Positions 26,206 through 35,590 of a stretch of DNA of 64,000 nucleotides are shown here, one piece after another. The notes under the pieces were generated by a model. That model had not been told where the DNA came from and did no database searches. It saw only the letters and a list, made by a program, of their open reading frames with translations. The stretch's first letter is position 1. Every line of letters begins with the position of its first letter. The stretch is from Rothia nasimurium (lineage in GTDB: Bacteria > Actinomycetota > Actinomycetes > Actinomycetales > Micrococcaceae), in NCBI RefSeq assembly GCF_014217215.1, contig NZ_CP056080.1, positions 1,054,001 through 1,118,000 of the forward strand. The letters are read 5' to 3'. The position numbers were made by a program, and so were the translations under genes.

Positions 26206-28743
26206 CTAGCGGTCTGCGGCCTGAACCTTCAGCGCGCGAGCCAGGGAGTCGCGTCCTTCTGCTACCTGACGCTTGAGGGCCGCGGCGTCCTCGGGCAGGC
26301 CAGCCAGGTAGGCCTCGGCCTTGTCCAGGACCTCCTGAGTGTAGAAGCGGGGGAAGAGCCCGCCGATAATCTGGCTTGAGATCTCGTGGGAGCGCTCGCG
26401 CCAGACCCCCTCAACAGCCTCGAAGTAACGGTCGATGTAGGGCTCTGAGAACTCGGGGGCACCGCGGTAGAAGCCGAGAATAGCAGAGCGCTGCACGATG
26501 TTAGAGAGCTCGCCGGTTTCCACCACAGCCCGCCAGGTCGCTGCCTTGGCCTCAGCGGTGGGGATAGCAGCCTTAGCGGTGGCAGCAGCTTGCTGGCCGT
26601 TGGAGGTGTTGTCCTCAGCTAGGGCAGCGTCAATCTCTGCTGCGGTAACGCGTCCGCCCGCAGCAAGAGATCCCAGCAGGTTCCAGCGCAGGTCGGTATC
26701 AATCTCCAAACCTTCTAGAACGGTAGTACCATCGCGAAGGGCAGCTACAGCATCGAGCTGGTCTGAGGTGTGGGCCAGGCGGGCGAAGGTGCCTACAAGC
26801 TGGAACTGATTATCAGAACCGGCTTCAGCTGCCTGAGCCAGCTGCCAGATACGGTCAGCGGCCTCAGCCCGAACAGCCTCAGCGTGGGCGGGGTTCAGGT
26901 AGGCGCGCAGGGTGTTCTCAAGGTTGAGAAGCTGGGTGCGGACGGCGGTGGAGTTAGTCTCTGCCCCGATATTACCCAGAACCAGCTCAACAAACTGGCG
27001 GGCGGGCATTTCGGCATCGCGCACGGTATCCCAGAGCGAACCCCAGACCACGCCACGGGCAACGGATGAGTCAATGGCACCCAGGTGGGCAACGGCGGTA
27101 GCACGAGAGCGCTCATCCAGGCGAATCTTGGCGTAGGCCAAATCTTCGTCGTTCACCAGAATCAAATCGGGGCGCTTGGCGCCAACGGCCAGGGGAACCT
27201 CGGTAACCTCGCCATCCACATCGATTTCTAGGCGGTCGGTGCGGGTGAGCACCTCACCGTCGAGATTGTAGAAACCAATGACCAGACGGTGGGGGCGCAG
27301 GGTCTCAAAGCCCTCAGCGTAGGTCTGGCGCAGGGCCAGGCGGGTAATGGTGCCGTCCTCTGCCTCTTCGACCTCGGTGGTGAGGGTGTTGACCCCGGCG
27401 GTCTCCAGCCAGAGCTTAGACCAGGCGCGCACGTCGCGTCCGCTGGTCGCCTCCAGCTCATCGAGCAGGTCATCGAGCACGGTGTTGCCGTAGGCATGCT
27501 TCTCGAAGTAGACCTTGAGGGCGGCCATAAAGTTATCCTGCCCTACCCATGCCACCAGCTGACGCAGCACAGAGGCGCCCTTAGCGTAGGTGATGCCGTC
27601 GAAGTTGACCTGAACATCCTGCAGGTCACGGATCGGGGCAACAATGGGGTGGGTAGATGAGAGCTGATCCTGGTTGTAGGCCCAGGTCTTTTCTGAAGCT
27701 GCGAAGGTAGCCCAGGCCTCCGGTGCAAAGCGGGTGTTCTCAGCAGCTGCCAGAGTCGACATGAACTCAGCGAAAGACTCGTTGAGCCACAGGTCGTTCC
27801 ACCACTTCATGGTCACCAGGTCGCCAAACCACATGTGAGCCAGCTCGTGCAAAATGGTGATAGCGCGGCGCTCAACAATCGCCTCGGTCACCTTAGACCG
27901 GAAAATGTAGTTCTCCAAGAAGGTCACAGCACCGGCATTCTCCATAGCACCGGCGTTAAACTCGGGCACAAAGAGCTGGTCGTACTTCTCAAAGGGGTAG
28001 GGGGTTGAGAACTGCTCTTCAAAGAACTCAAACCCCTGGCGGGTGATGTGGAAGACCTCATCGGCATCCAGATACTTCATCAGGGACTGACGGGCGTAGC
28101 AGCCCAGCTTCACCTCACGACCCTCACTGTTGGTGAGTGAGGAATGCACGCTAGCATAGGGGCCGGCAATAATTGCGGTGATGTAGGACGAGATACGCGG
28201 GGTAGGCGCAAAAGCCCACTTCTTGCCGTCCGCCACTTCTTCAACAGAAGTCTCAGGCTGGTTAGACACCACGACCCAGTGGGCAGGGGCAGTCACAATA
28301 AACTCAAACTCAGCCTTCAAATCAGGCTGCTCAAAAACCGGGTAAACACGGCGGGAATCAGGAACCTCAAACTGGGAGTAGAGGTAAACCTCGCCGTCTA
28401 CCGGGTCCACAAAGCGGTGCAAACCCTCACCAGTATTGGTGTAGAGCATATCGGCATCAATCACCAGCTCATTGCTCTCAGCCAGCGCCGGCAGGGCAAT
28501 ACGAACACCGTCAGCAGCGGTCACCGGCACCGGCTCACCATTGAGTTCAATACTGTGCACCGTATCGGTAATCGCATCGATAAAGGTTTCACTCCCGGCA
28601 ACCGCATCAAAACGCACCACCGTACGAGAACCAAAGACCCGCTCACCGCGCGTTAGATCAAGCTCAACCGTGTACGAATGCACACGCTGAACCACAGACG
28701 CTCTCTTCTCAGCTTCGGCACGGGTCAAATTCATTCCAGGCAT
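26206..28743 (-). CDS. pepN: Aminopeptidase N
   Basis: This M1-family zinc metallopeptidase removes N-terminal residues from peptides in the cytoplasm. The 845-residue product has the exopeptidase motif GAMENAG, the zinc site HELAHMWFGD with the third ligand in LNESFAEFM, and the C-terminal ERAP1-like helical domain. The length matches actinobacterial PepN. AAGGA precedes the ATG. It diverges from rpiB, reproducing the order seen in mycobacteria. Confidence 0.95.
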   Translation of the reverse strand: MPGMNLTRAEAEKRASVVQRVHSYTVELDLTRGERVFGSRTVVRFDAVAGSETFIDAITDTVHSIELNGEPVPVTAADGVRIALPALAESNELVIDADMLYTNTGEGLHRFVDPVDGEVYLYSQFEVPDSRRVYPVFEQPDLKAEFEFIVTAPAHWVVVSNQPETSVEEVADGKKWAFAPTPRISSYITAIIAGPYASVHSSLTNSEGREVKLGCYARQSLMKYLDADEVFHITRQGFEFFEEQFSTPYPFEKYDQLFVPEFNAGAMENAGAVTFLENYIFRSKVTEAIVERRAITILHELAHMWFGDLVTMKWWNDLWLNESFAEFMSTLAAAENTRFAPEAWATFAASEKTWAYNQDQLSSTHPIVAPIRDLQDVQVNFDGITYAKGASVLRQLVAWVGQDNFMAALKVYFEKHAYGNTVLDDLLDELEATSGRDVRAWSKLWLETAGVNTLTTEVEEAEDGTITRLALRQTYAEGFETLRPHRLVIGFYNLDGEVLTRTDRLEIDVDGEVTEVPLAVGAKRPDLILVNDEDLAYAKIRLDERSRATAVAHLGAIDSSVARGVVWGSLWDTVRDAEMPARQFVELVLGNIGAETNSTAVRTQLLNLENTLRAYLNPAHAEAVRAEAADRIWQLAQAAEAGSDNQFQLVGTFARLAHTSDQLDAVAALRDGTTVLEGLEIDTDLRWNLLGSLAAGGRVTAAEIDAALAEDNTSNGQQAAATAKAAIPTAEAKAATWRAVVETGELSNIVQRSAILGFYRGAPEFSEPYIDRYFEAVEGVWRERSHEISSQIIGGLFPRFYTQEVLDKAEAYLAGLPEDAAALKRQVAEGRDSLARALKVQAADR

Positions 28744-28956
28744 GAGGAATCCTTGTCAATCAAATCTGAAGTTAGAGGCCAGCTAATCTGCAAACCACAG
28801 AAAACAAGCCACAGGGGAGCTGCACGTGACCTACAATCGTATATAGGGCAATACACAGCACATACCTTCCCAATTCTATGTGCTTGCCAGTGATTCACAT
28901 AACTAAATTTCAGTGCGGTCAACCGGCCCCCACCCACCACGACCAAAGGAGACACC

Positions 28957-29454
28957 GTGCGTGTACACATCGCAACCGACCACGCAGGCCTAGAACTTAG
29001 CCACTACCTCATCGAAGCACTCACCGAGGCCGGCTACGAGATGGTCGACCACGGCCCCGCTGAATACGACGCCCTCGACGACTACCCTAGCTTCTGCATC
29101 AATGCGGCGCTCGCCGTCCGCGCAGACCGCGCAGCAGGCTTAGACTCCCTGGGCATTGTGCTGGGTGGCTCCGGCAACGGTGAGCAGATGGCCGCTAACA
29201 AGGTTGAAGGCATCCGTGCTGCTCTGGCCTGGAATCACGACACCGCAGCCCTGGCCCGCGAACACAACAACGCCCAGGTCGTTGCAGTGGGCGGACGCCA
29301 GCACACCAAGGAAGAAGCGCTCGAGATCATCAAGGTCTTCCTCACCACCGAGTGGACCAATGAAGAGCGCCACGCCCGCCGTATCAGTCAGATGGCCGAA
29401 TACGAGCAGACCGGCGCAATCGCCGGTAAGCAGATCGACAGCTACGAGAACTAA
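28957..29454 (+). CDS. rpiB: Ribose-5-phosphate isomerase B
   Basis: RpiB interconverts ribose 5-phosphate and ribulose 5-phosphate, so it works downstream of gnd in the pentose phosphate pathway. The 165-residue product has MRVHIATDHAGLELS, the glycine-rich GIVLGGSGNGEQMAANK and NAQVVAVGGRQ. Unlike E. coli RpiB, the active-site cysteine position is occupied by Ser/Gly in GGSGNG, as in the mycobacterial subtype that uses a glutamate, here the E of GEQ. The start is GTG with AAAGGAG upstream. Its stop overlaps the start of nei by one base. Confidence 0.92.
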   Translation: MRVHIATDHAGLELSHYLIEALTEAGYEMVDHGPAEYDALDDYPSFCINAALAVRADRAAGLDSLGIVLGGSGNGEQMAANKVEGIRAALAWNHDTAALAREHNNAQVVAVGGRQHTKEEALEIIKVFLTTEWTNEERHARRISQMAEYEQTGAIAGKQIDSYEN

Positions 29455-30332
29455 TGCCAGAAGGGCACTCAATCCACCGCCTGGCCCGCCAGCTCACCGA
29501 CGTTTTTGCCGGTGCCCAGCTGGCGGTCACCAGCCCCCAGGGAAGATTTGCGGACGGCGCAGCCCTACTCGACGGTCATACCTTCGACTCGGCTTTCGCC
29601 CACGGTAAGCACCTCTTCGCCCGTTTCTCCAACGAGCTCTACCTCAACGTCCACCTGGGAATCTACGGTGCCTTCACCTTCGGAGGAGATGAGCACTTTA
29701 CGGGGTCCTCCTCGATTGGTGCTCCCCGTAAAATTGGTGAGCAAGTGGACCACCGTACCGAACTCTCAGCTGAACCTCCTGCACCCCGGCCGACCACCCG
29801 CGTCCGCCTGGTTTCAGAGCACGGCTGGGCAGACCTGGTGGGACCCACCATCTGCCGAACCCTCACTCCTGAGGAAGTGGGGGAAGTGCGCGCAAAACTG
29901 GGCCCCGACCCCCTTAACCAGGACGCCGACCCGGCTGCCTTCTACGCTGCGGCGGTCAAGACCAGTCGGCCTATCGGTGTGGTTCTTATGGACCAGAAGG
30001 CCATCTCGGGGGTAGGAAACATCTTCCGCGCAGAATCCCTCTACCGCACCGGTATCGACCCCTTTACTCCGGCTAAAGAATGCAGCCGACAGCAACTTGA
30101 AGCTCTCTGGAACGATAACAAGCACCTACTGGAAATCGGCGTGCGCGTAGGTCGCATCATCACCACTGAGCCCGCCGACAGGCCCGGCATCCCGGAAACC
30201 GAGGCCTGGCCGGATCACGCTAACTACGTGTACCACCGCCAGGGCCAGGCATGCCCCCGCTGCGGGGCAACTATTGCGATGGAAGAAGTTGCCGGTCGTA
30301 AGCTCTACTGGTGCCCGGGCTGCCAGCACTAG
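29454..30332 (+). CDS. nei: Fpg/Nei family DNA glycosylase
   Basis: This base-excision repair enzyme removes oxidised bases and nicks the abasic site. The 292-residue product starts MPEGHSIHR: Pro2 and Glu3 are the catalytic residues after methionine removal. The C-terminal zinc finger CPRCG...WCPGC is intact, and VLMDQKAISGVGNIFRAE is the helix-two-turn-helix region. The H at position 5 groups it with the Nei2 branch of actinobacteria. It is translationally coupled to rpiB by TAATG, the same pair as Rv2465c-Rv2464c. Confidence 0.92.
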   Translation: MPEGHSIHRLARQLTDVFAGAQLAVTSPQGRFADGAALLDGHTFDSAFAHGKHLFARFSNELYLNVHLGIYGAFTFGGDEHFTGSSSIGAPRKIGEQVDHRTELSAEPPAPRPTTRVRLVSEHGWADLVGPTICRTLTPEEVGEVRAKLGPDPLNQDADPAAFYAAAVKTSRPIGVVLMDQKAISGVGNIFRAESLYRTGIDPFTPAKECSRQQLEALWNDNKHLLEIGVRVGRIITTEPADRPGIPETEAWPDHANYVYHRQGQACPRCGATIAMEEVAGRKLYWCPGCQH

Positions 30333-30372
30333 ATAACTAGCCTAGCTACACGGTCAAACGATACACATAAGA

Positions 30373-30395
30373 CCCCCGGTGATTACCGGGGGCTG
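30373..30395. terminator. Terminator between nei and a convergent lipoprotein gene
   Basis: CCCCCGGT pairs with ACCGGGGG around GATT, between two convergent genes. There is no long T tract on either side. Confidence 0.65.
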
Positions 30396-30411
30396 TTCTC
30401 GTTGATATGCG

Positions 30412-31104
30412 CTAGCGGTCTGTCAGGTCAGAGAGATTAAAACCGGTGGTACCGTCGTTGCACTGTACGCTCACTGGTCCGGTAGTCGTGCAGGTCATGC
30501 CCATCCAGCTGATGGACTGCCCCTCGGGCAGTACCGTGTTGGTCTTGAACCAGTCGTGGGTGGCAGCACGCCCGCGGGCCTGCACCGTGCGGGGCTGGGT
30601 ATCACCTGGCCCCATTGATACCGATTGCAAGACCCAGTTCTTTGAGTCATCGGTCATGCAAAATACCCCGTAGGTCTGCATCAGGCAGGCTATCTGGGGG
30701 TCTGGGGTCTGGAAAACGACAGAGGGCTGGTCGGCAGCCGCAAAACTATAAGCTGCTACGTCAGCCACCGGGGTTCCAGTGACGAGATCGGTGGTCACCA
30801 GAGAAACCGGGTCGATGGTAAAACCGTCGTTGACCGGGGGAGTCAGAGCCGTGGCGCTAGGGGACTGCGCAGCGGTCTCAACCGCAGAAGGTTCTGCGCT
30901 GGCAGTTTCTGTTGTTGGCTCAGCGGTGGGGCTGGGGGCGCTACTTTCGGACGGGGCAGTGGTCGCACTGCTTGCGGCGCTAACGTCGGTTTCAGCGGGG
31001 GTAGCGGTGGTCTGGCTGCTCCCGCAGCCTGCAAGTGCTAGGACGCCGGTAGCGAGCAGGGCGCTCACCGGAATGAATCGAGCAGATAGGGGTGCTAAAG
31101 CCAT
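30412..31104 (-). CDS. Putative lipoprotein with Ser/Thr/Pro-rich linker
   Basis: The 230-residue product has a signal peptide with lipobox LAGC (Cys27), so it is predicted to be anchored on the outer face of the membrane. Residues about 30-90 are a Ser/Thr/Ala/Pro/Glu-rich linker of the kind that spans the cell wall. The C-terminal part has four cysteines in two pairs (IACLMQTYGVFCM and MTCTTTGPVSVQC) and ends with TTGFNLSD, a small disulfide-stabilised domain resembling DUF6636-type proteins. Function is unknown. It is a single gene. Confidence 0.68.
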   Translation of the reverse strand: MALAPLSARFIPVSALLATGVLALAGCGSSQTTATPAETDVSAASSATTAPSESSAPSPTAEPTTETASAEPSAVETAAQSPSATALTPPVNDGFTIDPVSLVTTDLVTGTPVADVAAYSFAAADQPSVVFQTPDPQIACLMQTYGVFCMTDDSKNWVLQSVSMGPGDTQPRTVQARGRAATHDWFKTNTVLPEGQSISWMGMTCTTTGPVSVQCNDGTTGFNLSDLTDR

Positions 31105-31377
31105 GAAGAAATCAACCTTGTGGTCAAAAATGTGAGTGTCTATTCCAATCCTAGGGGAAGAGCAGCTGATTCAAAGGTTAGGGTAGTAGCCGACCTGTGA
31201 GTTATTTACCCGCTGAAGTCCTTGATGAAGTTGCTTAGCGCAAACCAGTGCACCCCGTTATCGCAGCGGGCGGCGCCGTCTGGCGTTGCAGTTGACGGTG
31301 GGGTGTCCCTCTAATGATAGGGGCCAACATATATGCTGGTGAAGAGTTAAACGCCATCATGACATCGAAGGGCTACT

Positions 31378-32127
31378 ATGCGCGATACCGGACACTTGCT
31401 AGGGCAGGCTCACCTGGTGCTTTTCGACCTAGATGGCACCCTGCTCGATAGCGATACAGCAACCGCGATGGGTTTTAACCGGGCTGTTCGGGAGTTTGGA
31501 TTTGAGGGGGAGATTGATGACACCCAGAGCTACTTCCAGGCGTGGGCCGATATTCAGCGTGAGGATTTTCAGCGCCATTTGGCAGGAGAGCAGGTTTTTG
31601 ATGAAAATCGCCTGTTTCGCACGTCGAGTCTCTTGCACCTGATGACGGGGGAGCAGCAGAGCACTGACCGGGCTCAGAAGTTTTTGGCGACCCTACAGGA
31701 GGAAACCCGTAAGGCTTGGGCTCCTTTTGCTGAGGTTGATCGGTTTTTTGAGGAGTTCGGCTGCAGGTTTGGGCATCTGCAGGTGGCGGTGATTTCTAAC
31801 GGTTCTCAACTGACTGAGCAGAAGAAGCTTGACGCTATTGGTCTGCACGATATGCCCCTGTTTTCGTCGGAGCAGGTGGGCATGAGTAAGCCCGACCCCT
31901 ACCTATTCCGGTTTGTATGTGTCCAGCTGGAGGTAGACCCGACTTTTGCGGTGCACGTGGGTGATAACTATATCGCGGACGTCGCCGCCCCGGCTCGGGC
32001 GGGCCTGCAGGCTGCCTGGGTTAATCGGCATCGCCGCGGTCAGAAGTTGCCGCGGGGTACAGTGAAGGTGCGCGACCTAGTGGAGCTGTTGGACGCGCCT
32101 GCTCCTGTTGCTCGCCGTTTTTTCTAG
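31378..32127 (+). CDS. HAD family hydrolase, YjjG/PGP-like
   Basis: The 249-residue product has the four HAD motifs: FDLDGTLLDSD with the nucleophile Asp, VISNGS, the lysine in SKPDPYLF, and VGDNYIADVAAPARAG. A cap domain fills residues 25-110. Such enzymes dephosphorylate small metabolites; the substrate cannot be read from the sequence, though the spacing resembles the YjjG nucleotidase group. It is transcribed towards the tRNA-Gly trailer repeats. Confidence 0.82.
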   Translation: MRDTGHLLGQAHLVLFDLDGTLLDSDTATAMGFNRAVREFGFEGEIDDTQSYFQAWADIQREDFQRHLAGEQVFDENRLFRTSSLLHLMTGEQQSTDRAQKFLATLQEETRKAWAPFAEVDRFFEEFGCRFGHLQVAVISNGSQLTEQKKLDAIGLHDMPLFSSEQVGMSKPDPYLFRFVCVQLEVDPTFAVHVGDNYIADVAAPARAGLQAAWVNRHRRGQKLPRGTVKVRDLVELLDAPAPVARRFF

Positions 32128-32133
32128 GGAAGC

Positions 32134-32161
32134 AAAAACGGTCACTCCGAAGAGTGACCGT
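32134..32161 (-). terminator. Terminator of the tRNA-Gly transcript
   Basis: On the minus strand CGGTCACTCT pairs with AGTGACCG around TTCGG and is followed by TTTTTGC. It lies beyond the 88-bp repeats, which shows that the repeats are inside the tRNA-Gly transcription unit. Confidence 0.82.
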
Positions 32162-32178
32162 GAAGCGAGTGACTGACG

Positions 32179-32442
32179 GATGGAAGCACCGGGTGCGAGT
32201 GCGCGAGCACTTAAGAGGTGCTGGAATGACTTCCGCCAGTCCCGAGCGATAGCGAGCGGCTGACGGGATGGAAGCACCGGGTGCGAGTGCGCGAGCACTT
32301 AAGAGGTGCTGGAATGACTTCCGCCAGTCCCGAGCGATAGCGAGCGGCTGACGGGATGGAAGCACCGGGTGCGAGTGCGCGAGCACTTAAGAGGTGCTGG
32401 AATGACTTCCGCCAGTCCCGAGCGATAGCGAGCGGCTGACGG
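32179..32442 (-). repeat. Three tandem 88-bp repeats in the tRNA-Gly trailer
   Basis: Units start at 32179, 32267 and 32355 and are almost identical. On the minus strand each unit carries TCCCGTCAGCCGC, which is the 3' end of tRNA-Gly(CCC), followed by about 75 bases of trailer with an inner inverted repeat (AGCACC against GGTGCT). The third unit runs directly into the real tRNA. A degenerate fourth junction (TCCGTCAGTCAC) precedes the terminator. The layout matches the E. coli tyrT/rtT repeats in principle. Short open frames in the repeats are not credible genes. Confidence 0.92.
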
Positions 32443-32501
32443 GAATCGAACCCGCGTATCAGGCTTGGGAAGCGTGCGCTCTACCATTGAGCTACAGCCG
32501 C
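32431..32501 (-). tRNA. tRNA-Gly (anticodon CCC)
   Basis: On the minus strand the acceptor GCGGCTG pairs with CAGCCGC. The anticodon loop TTCCCAA carries CCC, and the T arm reads GCGGGTTCGATTCCCGT. One pair in the anticodon stem is mismatched. No CCA is encoded; the 3' flank TCGC starts the repeat array. It is the second gene of a two-tRNA unit. Confidence 0.93.
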
Positions 32502-32506
32502 GTGAG

Positions 32507-32577
32507 AGGGGATGACGGGAATCGAACCCGCGTAATCAGTTTGGAAGACTGAGGCTTTACCATTAAGCTACATCCCC
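32507..32577 (-). tRNA. tRNA-Gly (anticodon TCC)
   Basis: On the minus strand the acceptor GGGGATG pairs with CATCCCC. The anticodon loop CTTCCAA carries TCC. The T arm is identical to that of the neighbouring tRNA-Gly, five bases away, so they form one transcript. No CCA is encoded. Confidence 0.94.
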
Positions 32578-32746
32578 GAATGGGGTGCCCAGTGTTGTGG
32601 ACGTGTTCCAGTAAACCTGGTTGAGTGGGCCCTTGTCAAATCAAATTGATGGTCGGCGTTTCCCAACACGCCCTGGGCGTAATCGGGGAGTGAGTTAGGT
32701 TTTGGGAGCTGGAACCGCTAAACTGGGTGGTGCCTTCCGCGCAAAT

Positions 32747-32821
32747 CGGGGTGTGGCGTAGCTTGGCTAACGCGCCTGCTTTGGGAGCAGGAGATCGCAG
32801 GTTCGAATCCTGTCACCCCGA
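32747..32821 (+). tRNA. tRNA-Pro (anticodon TGG)
   Basis: The acceptor CGGGGTG pairs with CACCCCG. The anticodon loop TTTGGGA carries TGG in the stem CTGCT/AGCAG, and the T arm reads GCAGGTTCGAATCCTGT. No CCA is encoded. It is followed by its own terminator and then tig. Confidence 0.95.
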
Positions 32822-32834
32822 CGTGAAATAGAAC

Positions 32835-32860
32835 GACCCGCCGGAAACGGCGGGTTTTTC
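32835..32860 (+). terminator. Terminator after tRNA-Pro
   Basis: ACCCGCCG pairs with CGGCGGGT around GAAA and is followed by a T run. Confidence 0.9.
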
Positions 32861-32933
32861 TATAGAACGTTATATCTAGCCCCACTCTTTTCCGGGTGGC
32901 GGTTCCAATCAAGTTATCAGGAGATCAACGGAC

Positions 32934-34232
32934 GTGAAGACTGCCGTCGAGAAGATCAACCCGACCCTCGCAAAGATTGAGGTCGAGGTTCCCTTCGCTG
33001 AGTTCAAGACCTACCTTGACCGTACCTACAAGTCACTGGCTAACCAGATTTCGGTTCCCGGTTTCCGTAAGGGTAAGACCCCCAAGGCTCTCATCGATCA
33101 GCGTGCAGGCTTTGACTTTGTTGTCGAGAACGCTCTGAACGATGCTCTGAACAGCTACTATTCACAGGCTCTCGCTGAGAACGAGCTGATTCCCCTGGCA
33201 CAGCCCGAGCTCGACATCGTTTCTAAGCCTGAAGAGGGCAACCGTGAAGCTGACGTGAAGCTGACCATTGAGGTTACCGTCCGCCCCGAGATTGAACTGC
33301 CTGACTACTCAGGCATCAAGGTTGAGGTTGCAAGCGTAGAGGTCACCGAAGAAGACGAGCAGAAGGCACTCGATGCCCTGCGCGGCCGCTTCGGCACCCT
33401 GAAGGCTGTTGGCCGTCCCGCAGCTGACGAAGACTTCCTGACCATCAACATCGCCGCTGAGATTGACGGTGAAGAGGTTGATGCCGCTAACGACCTGTCC
33501 TACCAGGTTGGCTCCGGCACTATGCTGGACGGTCTGGACGAGGCTGTTCTCGGTCTCTCCGCTGGTGAGGACGCCACCTTTGTCACCAAGCTTGCCGGTG
33601 GCGAGCACGCAGGTGAAGAAGCAACCGTTAAGGTCGAGGTCACCGCTGTGAAGGAGCGCGAGCTGCCTGATGCTGACGATGACTTCGCTCAGCTGGCTTC
33701 AGAGTTCGATACCATTGCTGAACTGAAGGAGGACCTGAAGAAGCAGGCTGCTGATTCCAAGGTTGCCGAGCAGGGTGCAGAAGCACGCGACAAGGTTCTT
33801 GATGCTCTGGTTGAACTGGTTGAAATCCCCGTTCCCGAGAAGGTTATCGAAGACCAGCTGGCTCAGCACTTCAACGCTCCCGGCCAGGACGATGACCACG
33901 ACACCGAAGAGCACCGCGCAGAGGTTCGCGAGAACACCGAGCGTGCTTTCAAGAACGAAATCATCCTCGACGCTATTGCTGAGAAGGAAGAAGTATCTGT
34001 CGAGCAGGCTGAGCTCATCGATTACATCATCACCATGAGCCAGCAGTACGGCATGGACCCCAACCAGTTCGCTCAGATGCTCGACGGCTCAGGCCAGTCC
34101 GGCATGATTGTTGGCGAGGTTCGCCGTTCAAAGGCTCTGGCAGCTGTTCTGGCTCAGGCTGAGGTTAAGGACGCCGACGGTAAGGCCGTTGACCTCTCAT
34201 CCTTCCTGGGTGAAACCACAGACGCCGAATAA
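32934..34232 (+). CDS. tig: Trigger factor
   Basis: Trigger factor binds the ribosome exit tunnel, chaperones new chains and has peptidyl-prolyl isomerase activity. The 432-residue product has the ribosome-binding signature [10 protein letters not shown] (near residue 45), a central FKBP-type domain at about 150-240, and a long helical C-terminal arm with an acidic tail. The start is GTG with AGGAG upstream. In most actinobacteria clpP1-clpP2-clpX follow directly; here a siderophore transport operon lies in between. Confidence 0.96.
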   Translation: MKTAVEKINPTLAKIEVEVPFAEFKTYLDRTYKSLANQISVPGFRKGKTPKALIDQRAGFDFVVENALNDALNSYYSQALAENELIPLAQPELDIVSKPEEGNREADVKLTIEVTVRPEIELPDYSGIKVEVASVEVTEEDEQKALDALRGRFGTLKAVGRPAADEDFLTINIAAEIDGEEVDAANDLSYQVGSGTMLDGLDEAVLGLSAGEDATFVTKLAGGEHAGEEATVKVEVTAVKERELPDADDDFAQLASEFDTIAELKEDLKKQAADSKVAEQGAEARDKVLDALVELVEIPVPEKVIEDQLAQHFNAPGQDDDHDTEEHRAEVRENTERAFKNEIILDAIAEKEEVSVEQAELIDYIITMSQQYGMDPNQFAQMLDGSGQSGMIVGEVRRSKALAAVLAQAEVKDADGKAVDLSSFLGETTDAE

Positions 34233-34268
34233 GTTCTTGCCTCTTGAGGCTCTAAGCTTATCTAGCGC

Positions 34269-34310
34269 AAGCCCCCGCAAGACCCTGATTGGGTTCTTGC
34301 GGGGGCTTTG
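34269..34310 (+). terminator. Terminator after tig
   Basis: AAGCCCCCGCAAGA pairs with TCTTGCGGGGGCTT, and the loop region can pair further. It ends the tig transcript before the iron operon. Confidence 0.85.
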
Positions 34311-34457
34311 TGCTGCCTGCGGGGAAAACCCGTGGGAAGAGGCGGACGCGGGTGCCGACGTCCGCTGTTTGAAAGAAGGTGACCTGGGTGATTAGACGTC
34401 AAATTCGGTAAATAAGTTAAAAAAATATTCTGTAATAGGGGTTTCTGGGTTGATAAG

Positions 34458-34496
34458 TAAGGTGGGGCTAACTAATCTTAGGTAAGTCAAGCCTTA
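34458..34496 (+). promoter_or_regulatory. Two DtxR/IdeR iron boxes upstream of siderophore operon
   Basis: TTAGGTAAGTCAAGCCTTA (34478-34496) matches 15 of 19 positions of the DtxR consensus TWAGGTTAGSCTAACCTWA. A second, weaker match starts at 34458 (TAAGGTGGGGCTAACTAAT, about 14 of 19). They nearly abut, as expected for co-operative repressor binding, and lie 52-91 bases before the GTG of the binding protein. Iron-dependent repression of the operon is therefore likely. Confidence 0.82.
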
Positions 34497-34548
34497 CAAG
34501 CTGTTGAGGCCTACCAAGTACACACCACGAACAGATATAGGAAAACCC

Positions 34549-35559
34549 GTGAAGGCAAACCGTATCTCCCTGCTCGCAGCCACCTCCGTTGTAGCACTGG
34601 CGCTCACCGCCTGTGGCGCGGGCACCACCGACGCATCCTCTGAATCCAGCGCGTCCACCTCAGCTTCTGCCAGCCAGTCAGCTGGCACCGTTACCGTCAC
34701 CGATAACTATGGTGAGGTCACCGTGACCGTTCCCCCTCAGAAGGTTGCCGCAACCGATAACCGCACCTTTGAGGTTCTCGAGTCCTGGGGTATCGATCTG
34801 GTTGCAGCCCCCATCACCCTGATTCCTGCAACCGTCGAGACCTACAAGAACGACTCCTCTATCACCGATATCGGAACCCACCGCGAGCCTAACCTTGAAC
34901 TGCTCGCTGCTGAAGAGCCCGACCTGATCGTCAACGGTCAGCGCTTCTCCCAGCACTACGATGCCATCAAGGAACTGAACCCCCAGGCCGCCATTCTTGA
35001 ACTTGAACCCCGCGAGGGCCAGCCCCTTGATGAAGAGCTCAAGCGCCAGGTCACCGTACTGGGCGAGGTCTTCGGCAAGCAGGCTGAGGCCGACCAGCTC
35101 ATCGCAGACTTCGACGCTGCTCTAGCCCGCGCTAAGGCCGCCTACGACGGCGAATCCACCGTCATGGCCGTCAATGTCTCCGGCGGAGAAATTGGCTACA
35201 TTGCCCCCTCCATCGGCCGCACCTACGGCCCCGTCTTCGACATGCTGGGCCTCAAGCCCGCCCTCGAAGTTGAAGGCTCCTCTGACAACCACCAGGGTGA
35301 CGATATCTCGGTTGAGGCTATCGCAGAAGCCAACCCCGACTGGCTGCTGGTTCTTGACCGCGATGCTGGCACCAGCACCGATGAAGGTTCACCCGCTGCC
35401 GCAGACGTCATCGCCGGTAGCTCAGCCCTGGCCAACGTCACCGCAATCACCAAGGATCAGATTGCCTACGCTCCGGCTGATACCTACACCAACGAATCCA
35501 TCATCACCTACACCGAGATCCTCAACGATTTTGCCGATAAGTTCGAAGCCGCCAAGTAA
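34549..35559 (+). CDS. Siderophore ABC transporter, substrate-binding lipoprotein (FatB/CeuE type)
   Basis: The 336-residue product has a lipoprotein signal with the lipobox LTAC (Cys22), then a Ser-rich linker and a class III periplasmic-binding fold (TVTDNYGEVTVTVPPQKVAATD, NLELLAAEEPDLIVNG, LLVLDRDAG). The closest family pattern is the catecholate/petrobactin group FatB, CeuE and YclQ. GTG at 34549 with AGGAAA upstream gives the signal peptide directly. It is the first gene of a four-gene operon. The bound siderophore cannot be told from the sequence. Confidence 0.88.
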   Translation: MKANRISLLAATSVVALALTACGAGTTDASSESSASTSASASQSAGTVTVTDNYGEVTVTVPPQKVAATDNRTFEVLESWGIDLVAAPITLIPATVETYKNDSSITDIGTHREPNLELLAAEEPDLIVNGQRFSQHYDAIKELNPQAAILELEPREGQPLDEELKRQVTVLGEVFGKQAEADQLIADFDAALARAKAAYDGESTVMAVNVSGGEIGYIAPSIGRTYGPVFDMLGLKPALEVEGSSDNHQGDDISVEAIAEANPDWLLVLDRDAGTSTDEGSPAAADVIAGSSALANVTAITKDQIAYAPADTYTNESIITYTEILNDFADKFEAAK

Positions 35560-35590
35560 GGCACCGGCTGAGACCCTATAACCGATGAAA

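Noticed and set aside
32179-32442. CRISPR array
   Set aside because: The repeats are direct, adjacent and without variable spacers, and no cas gene is present; they share sequence with the tRNA-Gly 3' end.
32077-32487. Open reading frames with repeated MLAHSHPVLPSRQ-type peptides
   Set aside because: They are translations of the 88-bp tRNA trailer repeats on the strand of the tRNA transcript and have no start signals; the DNA repeat explains them.
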